Shown here: positions 58,117 through 64,000 of the stretch, piece by piece
Layout of the letters: every line of letters begins with the position of its first letter
Numbering within the stretch: the first letter of the stretch is position 1
Source of the DNA: Trichobilharzia szidati
Lineage: Eukaryota > Platyhelminthes > Trematoda > Strigeidida > Schistosomatidae
Reading direction: 5' to 3'
DNA length: 64,000 nt
NCBI GenBank assembly: GCA_944472155.2
Contig: OX235279.1
Span: forward strand, 141,146,920-141,210,919
Position numbers and translations under genes: made by a program
Notes under the pieces: model-generated
Seen by the model: only the letters and a program-made list of their open reading frames with translations
What the model was told of the DNA's origin: nothing
Database searches by the model: none

Positions 58117-58779
58117 CAACACTGAAACAAAAGGATATTATTTTACACAAGAAGCATATTTCGAGTTATTTTCTTTTTTGAGATAGGAGTTAGACTGCCT
58201 AAATATTTTAAGTGCAGGAAAGTATATAAGTGATAATCTGTCGTGTATAAGTGAATGAAATTAGGAAAAACAGCGTCATAGTAAAGTCGCATCAAACCTT
58301 AGTTTGTGAAATTATTTGGCTAATTACAGTTACCGTGCAGTATTCAATGTTACAAGATGATTGACAAAAAAGGTGTTTGAAGCAAATTGTTTGGCTGCAG
58401 ACACTCATCACAAGAGCGTAGTTACCAGAATTAATGCAGAAGATAAAAGTAGGATTATAAGGCTATTCACACTTTGACTTACTGTTTTTGAAACTGTAAA
58501 TATCTAACACTAATTTGAAGAAAAGCACAGTGCGCAACAGTATCGTATATCAAAGGTAACTGACTACAGTAAACCTCCGATCCCCAGACTCTGATCAGCG
58601 CACTGATTAGTACACAGACTACTATTATTTGATATCTATTTCTTATGCTGTAATATGAGGGTATAAGATCATTGATGCAACGACACAAACCCAAGTAGTT
58701 TGGTCTGAACGCTGGGAACTAATCGATGTGTCCTCCAGAATAGTTTGCTAAACTTCCATGAGTGATTTGCAGTCAAAAA

Positions 58780-59250
58780 TTATGCTGCAGCAATAATATC
58801 AAAGGACGACTTAGTGTGATAGAATCCGAAGTACTAGTGAACAGTAATAACTTATGCCAAAAATACCAAACTACCTTAACAATGCCATCTGGTAGTTATA
58901 TAATTCAATTCAGACTGTATAATAAAATTAGTTGAAGAGAAACACTGATAAAATACCTGAGAATCAATAAGAATATCCCCCTAAAAAGAGGGGATCAGAA
59001 CTCTGTCTGCAAGAATAAAACAGGAAAACCACATTCCCCGAATACAGTCCAAGGTCGAGCAGTCAGTCCACAGCGTAATCTTGAATTCATTCAAGCAAAA
59101 TCAAGAAAGAAAACACATTATTATCATTATCACCACACAACAACAAAGCGAAGCGTTAAGAATAGTAGTCAGCCAAAATCAAAGACAAATAATAAGGTTT
59201 AGGCTAAGAGAAGATATGCAAATGCAATAAAAAGGATATAAAAGTCAGAG
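58780..59250. repeat. Unclassified dispersed repeat, copy 2
   Basis: Same orientation as 29740-30200 and colinear with it over roughly 450 bases with many substitutions. No coding frame. Confidence 0.55.
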
Positions 59251-60544
59251 GAAAAGGGTAGTAATTACCAAATTAGTTGAAATATTCATTCAGGTATAAA
59301 TAATGTAAATAATTTGTTCATGGAGAGATTTTCAGTTCAGTTATTCTGCTACAATAGATGCCTGTAAAGCAGTCTTTTCAATGTGCAATTAATAATTCAT
59401 TCTGCGTCATCGGAATGAGCCCTTCAACAAAATTCAATAGACTAGAGGACTGGACACTTAACTCAGTCATCATAGAAAATATCAAAATAAAAAACCCAAA
59501 TTAGTTCAGACATTGAAACAATACATCACAACTGTTAAGGTAAGTACGTTATATAAACTTACAGTTACTTGCAATTAGGTTCAAGTCCAAATTCCACAGT
59601 TTAAATTATGTAATCCCGGTTTACGGCATATGTTCATGCCTCGAGGATATTTTACACCCCTGTAGATGTTGTCAAAGGGGAGGTAGAATACACAAACTCC
59701 AAAGTACGCACCGATGAATCAGTATGGGTAAAACGAGTGGCCGCAGACAGTGAGAAAACGAAGCAACGACAAAGCGCGTGTATATTTTAAAGCAGCGAAA
59801 GTCATGTCTCCAACAAAAGTATCAATTAAAACAAAAGATATACAAAATATGTCCTTTTTCATTCAGTAATATTCTGATAGAAACAATGTCACTTCCAGTT
59901 GAAATTTTACATAATGTGATTCACATTCATAATAAGGCAATCAGGTTGCTTGCATATGAAAAATCTAAAAAAAAGCATTGAGAAGTGCAGATTATGAGAG
60001 TTTTGAAGATTTAATTAATTTCAGCATAGATTTTGTCCTAAATCAGGACTAAACAGCCATGCATTACTTCTTCGATCTCTGTGATCCTCTAACTTTGTCG
60101 ATTTGTGATGGTGTGTGTGCTATAGTTTGAAAATATCATGACTTCTGACAAATTTATCCTTCAGGTATAACTTCACCTAATTAAGAACACAAATGTCAGT
60201 AAGGAGATATCACTTCAGAGCTGCGAAACAGAAATGTTGATTGACAGCAGGAGTTATTGTCAGTTGGTAATAAAAGAAATCAAAATGCATGAACAACAAC
60301 ACCGTTTGTGAAATTGAGCACAGTCTTATGTAACAGAGAGTACTGAAAACTAATTAGTTAGGTGAAGAATAATCGTTTGAAAACAACAGATAGGAAACAA
60401 GAGAAGAGAGGACTGTGAATGGTTTTCGCGAGGCACAAAAATAATAAAAAGGGCTACAGTGGGTTTATTACACAGCTAACTGGTAAAACAAAAATGGGAA
60501 AAATAGAACTATGGCCATGGCAGTAAAAGAGGCTGAATAAAATG
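59251..60544. other. Intergenic, nothing recognised
   Basis: A 67-residue plus frame (59778-59981) is Lys-rich and has no domain. No repeat recognised. Confidence 0.4.
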
Positions 60545-61390
60545 TTTCTGAACACAAAGTCCGGGCTTCCTCTTATCGATTACTAAAGATTCGGCTGCAT
60601 GAAGATGTAGGCAAAATCCTTTTGAACGACTTAATGGTACGTCATATTTGACTCTGAACGAAGTCTCCGCTGATGATGCATGACCAGAAGTAATAATGTG
60701 CTCCAGAATTGAACTGCTGTTCTCCTTTTATCAGGCATTGCGGTAACTGTTCATGGACTCACTTAGACAATGCCATGTCGGTATGGTCTGTCTAATTAGC
60801 TCCACATGAGCAAAAGAACTGGCAAAGTAGAGTTTTTAACGGTGGGATCATGTCCTTAACGTTTTGGTAAACAAGAGTATGCTTGGATATGGTGAGGCAT
60901 AGAGATGCAGCGAAGAACTTTTTGAAATTACTCTTGACAGGTGGCTTCGAGGAACTTCAATAATTTGATCTACCTAGGATTTCAGATTTACAATTAGTTA
61001 TTTCTCCGGCACATCCACATTTTGAGACGTATCAGTTTTTCCGTTTGGATGTTTGTCAGTGAAGTAGATTGGATGTTCACTTTTGATAAGTGCTTCTGAA
61101 GGATTTCAATTCCTTACTTAATGTATCTTCTCCTCGAAAGAGAGGCTATGAGATTTCTTCTGCTGCTGGTTGGGACAAAACCGTGAGTTTCTAGACTGTC
61201 CCTTCCATTCCGCTCTTCCGTAAATCGATCTTTGTAAGCTTTCGTCTGTTCATCCTCGATGAAACGACTAATTCGTAAAACCAACTATGTAATCTTTTGT
61301 TCAGCTTTTTTAAGAGAGATACGTCAAACCTCGTGTTCAAGCATAAGCAGCACACCTGAATCCTATATTGAGCATTTACTACTAAGTAAT
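60545..61390 (-). pseudogene. Penelope-like element, highly degraded
   Basis: The DNA at 61190-61270 aligns with the RT of the PLE at 9045-11360 (CTGTCCCTTCCATTCCG, AAATCGATCTTTG in the same order). Further along the minus strand come a linker, then a zinc-like FFCSCGAN, stop, TDHTDMALSK stretch matching the start of the GIY-YIG domain (CSCGA-YIGRT), and an ARTLC end resembling the PTLCVQKK terminus. Stops and shifts are frequent. It is older than the other copies. Confidence 0.6.
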
Positions 61391-61849
61391 CGATTCCTTA
61401 AGCAACAGATAGCTTTGAAAAGTTCCTCCTAAAAACCAATAAGTGAAGCACAACCAAATATGATATTATTTGAAATGTGACTGCTGCCAATAAAATTCGA
61501 AATACACGTTTCGTTTTTTCTACGACTCATCTCTATAAATGCTGATATTCTTAGTTATGAGTTTCAACTGTCTTTTCAATAATTCATTTGATCTGATGTG
61601 GATATTCCGCGAAATGATGAGTAGTAGACCGATGATTCTGTATTCTTAATTTATTGCTCTGAAACAAAACTAAGCGAATTTAAAACAGATATTTTCTCCG
61701 ATATTAAATAGATTCAGTGTTTGTAGGGCTTATACGAACTCCTAATAAATATAATCTACAATACTCTACCGCTGAATAGAAAAGTTCTGGAAATACAAAG
61801 TTATAATTTATCAAAAATACAACAATCATGAGTCATGAGTTTTGACTTC
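61391..61849. other. Intergenic, nothing recognised
   Basis: No frame or repeat recognised. Confidence 0.4.
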
Positions 61850-61861
61850 AAGTAAGTAATA
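61850..61861. repeat. Target-site duplication, left copy
   Basis: aagtaagtaata occurs here and at 62071-62082, exactly around the hammerhead element. Confidence 0.85.
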
Positions 61862-62070
61862 TGAATTTAATTGGTGGATGGTGACTAGCAGTGGAATCCA
61901 GGATACGCATTTCGTCCTATTTAGGACTCGTCAGCCAGTCACCATCCACCAATCAAATTCTAATTACATGCCCAGACACCGTCGAAGCATCTGCACAAGA
62001 AGCCGACTTGTCAGCCTGAGACCGAGCACTTCGGTCCAATCAATCGACGAGAAAATCTAAAATTCATTTG
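61862..62070 (-). mobile_element. SMalpha-like hammerhead SINE
   Basis: A 209-bp unit bounded by perfect 12-bp duplications. Read on the minus strand, its 5' part (62070-61961) holds a hairpin GACCGA-AGTGC-TCGGTC (62020-62036). Its 3' part is the hammerhead ribozyme. Family assignment rests on the ribozyme sequence, in particular the TATCCTGGATTCCACTGCT segment, characteristic of the Schistosoma SMalpha repeat whose RNA self-cleaves. I could not place clear Pol III boxes. There is only one copy here, not a tandem array. Confidence 0.88.
61863..61960 (-). ncRNA. Hammerhead ribozyme (Schistosoma type)
   Basis: All conserved parts are present on the minus strand. Extended stem I pairs 61937-61960 with 61863-61886 (24 bp, one non-Watson-Crick position). 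Then come GG, core CTGACGA (61928-61934), stem II GTCC-TAAATA-GGAC (61914-61927), GAAA (61910-61913), a short stem III, and the triplet ATC with predicted cleavage between 61902 and 61901. The internal loop of stem I, CTGGATTCCACTGCT (61887-61901), is the tertiary-contact loop typical of the schistosome ribozyme. No core base is mutated, so activity is expected. Confidence 0.92.
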
Positions 62071-62082
62071 AAGTAAGTAATA
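62071..62082. repeat. Target-site duplication, right copy
   Basis: Second copy of aagtaagtaata. Confidence 0.85.
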
Positions 62083-62676
62083 GTAATAATTAACTATTAA
62101 ACTTGGATGTGTGGAACAGAGTCCAGATTTGCAATCCAGTTATCCCCTTATCTCACTTGTGTGCACCCGAGTCTGGTTTGTTAAAATAAGTTTTGGCGTC
62201 AGTTTTCACTAAGGCTTACACCTTACTTAATGTGAAGATGTCACGGTTGTTAATGTAAACAACCAGGTGATTTGCTAGAATGTTTCTGTAGGAATATTTG
62301 AAAGCTTTAGACAGCTGTAAAAACATTGCACTGAGATCTGTTGATCTGAACCACATGTTATATTTATGTGCCACGATTTCAATAGCCTCATCACACATGT
62401 GTGACTTAAAAGAATTTACATGGAAAAATGAAAAAAGTTTTAAAATTGAAAAAACGGAAACAAAAGAAGAAGACAGAACTGATAGTCGAAATAGCAGTGC
62501 ACCAGTGTTACATGAACCTTAGTCCGACTGCCTTAACATAACAGAGGAGGATTAATGTGATTGTAGCCGACAGTTGTGCGTCAGAATTAATGCTGGTGAA
62601 GAGGAAAGGTTGGGCATGAGGCTAGCAACTCCATCCTGTAAAATAAACACTGCTACAGAAACTTCAAGCCAATAGC
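62083..62676. other. Intergenic, nothing recognised
   Basis: A 74-residue plus frame (62298-62522) opens near a possible acceptor (TTTAGACAG) and ends in a Lys/Glu-rich tail. It has no recognisable domain and an equally open frame overlaps it on the other strand. Confidence 0.3.
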
Positions 62677-62703
62677 TTGAAGCCCTATGTTCCACTGGGG
62701 AAC
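62677..62703 (+). mobile_element. RTE-like LINE, 3' end scrap
   Basis: TTGAAGCCCTATGTTCCAC followed by TGGGGAAC matches the last bases before the AAT tail of the copies at 5901 and 23066. The tail itself is replaced by an A/G-rich run. The preceding 130 bases may be further decayed LINE. Confidence 0.55.
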
Positions 62704-64000
62704 GTGAAGGGGAAAAAAAGCTGACAGTTTAAGGTCCAATTCCACCTAAAAAATCCCACATATATTTTGGTAGAAACATTATCATTGTGTTAGATGAAAT
62801 TCCTACTTCTTGCACAAGTGCCACCTGTTAAAGAAAAGGGGATTTAGAGAAAATTCAATCGATAACTGACCACGCGGTCTTAAATACTGTAATGCATTTT
62901 CTTGATTTGTTAGAAGAAATCGACATTCTAGGATTTTGTTGTTGCTAAGTAGATTGATTTGGCTTCATATTTTTGTCACAAAACAGTATCAGATAAAAAC
63001 TCATTGAAAGCCCAGAAACAATGGAATGTGTTTCGTGATAGTTTAGAGCTCTTCCATCATGTGCACGCATTCTATCTAGAAAGGTTAAATGCATAACTCT
63101 CAGATTACTAGGTAAGCTTTTACAGCGACTAGCATGGAACCCAACCTTTATTAACTCGTGACGTAGTGCCATTGTCATTTAGTGTCATCAGCAAGTACTC
63201 ACTCTGAATTAATGAACGCAGTTGGTTGTGGCTTATCATGAGAACATCGGCAAATTCACATCAAACACAGCTCCTAATGCACGACCAACTGAAATCAGAC
63301 AGTATGGTGTGTAGATATTCATCAACCTCTATAAGCCTATGTATACAGTATGATTCAGTTACTAATTGGTGTTCTGGTCAGTGTCGGTTCAAGACAAAAC
63401 TTAACGGCATTTGTTCTGCATTGCTGTCTAATCGATGCCATAAAATGCCTTAATTAGCCGGTGTTTACTGTGTTAATGAAGTTGTGAAAAAAGTAAAAGT
63501 GATACAGGTTGCTTACGCCTAAGAAACTCGTCAGCGAACAGATAAATCCAAAAGTTTTCTGCGCCGTGGTAAATTCCTTCACTACATCACTTAATATGTC
63601 ATTAATAAAACGGGTTAAATTATCTTTCAGCCGTCTTTTCTCGATATTGTTCAATGTGTTTCATGATCACTGACATGTACCTCGAAGCTTTTAACTTTGC
63701 CTATCCAAAAGAATAAAACACTAATTTTCACAGCACCGTTTTACAAAATTTACTTCACTGTTCTCTTCTCGTTTCATTATTCAACTAGTATAGTAGTGTT
63801 TAAATAATTAAATAAATATCTAACCTTAGGAGCAATTAAAAAGAGTCGAATCTCCCAACAAAACTACTGATAGGGTAATGAAAACCTTTGCTATATTTCA
63901 AAGACAAATTTCTACAACAAATACCTATCTAAGGAATTGCTTTACGTAAACCTTGAATTCAGATAGTGACCTAGCTGCAGACATCCCTGAAAGAGGGATC
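62704..64000. other. Intergenic to window end; possible exons unproven
   Basis: Two minus-strand segments look mildly protein-like: about 63654-63500 (LTRFINDILSDVVKEFTTAQ, followed by a possible donor GGC|GTAAGC) and about 63178-62990. They cannot be joined with confidence and match no family I know. Opposite-strand frames are also open. Confidence 0.3.

Noticed and set aside
62945..63654. Possible exon pair on the minus strand near the window end
   Set aside because: Frames and splice phases cannot be joined with confidence, and opposite-strand frames are equally open.

Overview
The window reads as intergenic DNA from a blood fluke (Schistosomatidae, most likely Schistosoma or a close relative). 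It is AT-rich and gene-poor. It carries flatworm retroelements of several classes, short repeats with hammerhead-ribozyme folds like those of the Schistosoma SMalpha family, and one intronless receptor of flatworm type. This assignment is inferred from element content only; no species-specific gene was recognised.

The one convincing host gene is a class A (rhodopsin-like) GPCR of 387 residues on the minus strand at 25061-26224. A second, weakly supported candidate is a single exon of unknown function at 41645-41875 (minus).

Most of the remaining recognisable sequence is transposable. Penelope-like elements (PLEs; reverse transcriptase plus GIY-YIG endonuclease) lie at 1-480, 9045-11360, 14461-16044, 18003-18973, 27931-28230, 39390-39860, 49885-50487 and 60545-61390. 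An isolated terminal repeat lies at 43623-43730. RTE/SR2-like LINEs with (AAT)n-type tails lie at 550-2770, 3880-4135, 5901-6727, 23066-24016, 36694-37410, 44025-45770 and 48320-49480, with a 3' scrap at 62677-62703. Three of these are 5'-truncated insertions with visible target-site duplications. A CR1/Jockey-type endonuclease fragment lies at about 38600-39090.

Short elements form the third layer. A 209-bp insertion at 61862-62070 carries a well-formed hammerhead ribozyme on the minus strand between 12-bp duplications. A second tRNA-like SINE family (27152-27644, 51570-51938, 52696-52888, 43270-43450, 43795-43995, 32190-32370) carries a related hammerhead-like fold with a recurrent change of core base C3 to A. 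Two PLE-associated hammerhead-like folds lie at 50594-50639 and inside a 119-nt-arm inverted repeat at 17176-17419. A different tRNA-derived SINE forms a fold-back at 34017-34515 with a 14-bp duplication. The simplest picture is a region where autonomous RTE and PLE retroelements coexist with short ribozyme-bearing elements that they may mobilise. The long stretches in between show no recognisable gene.
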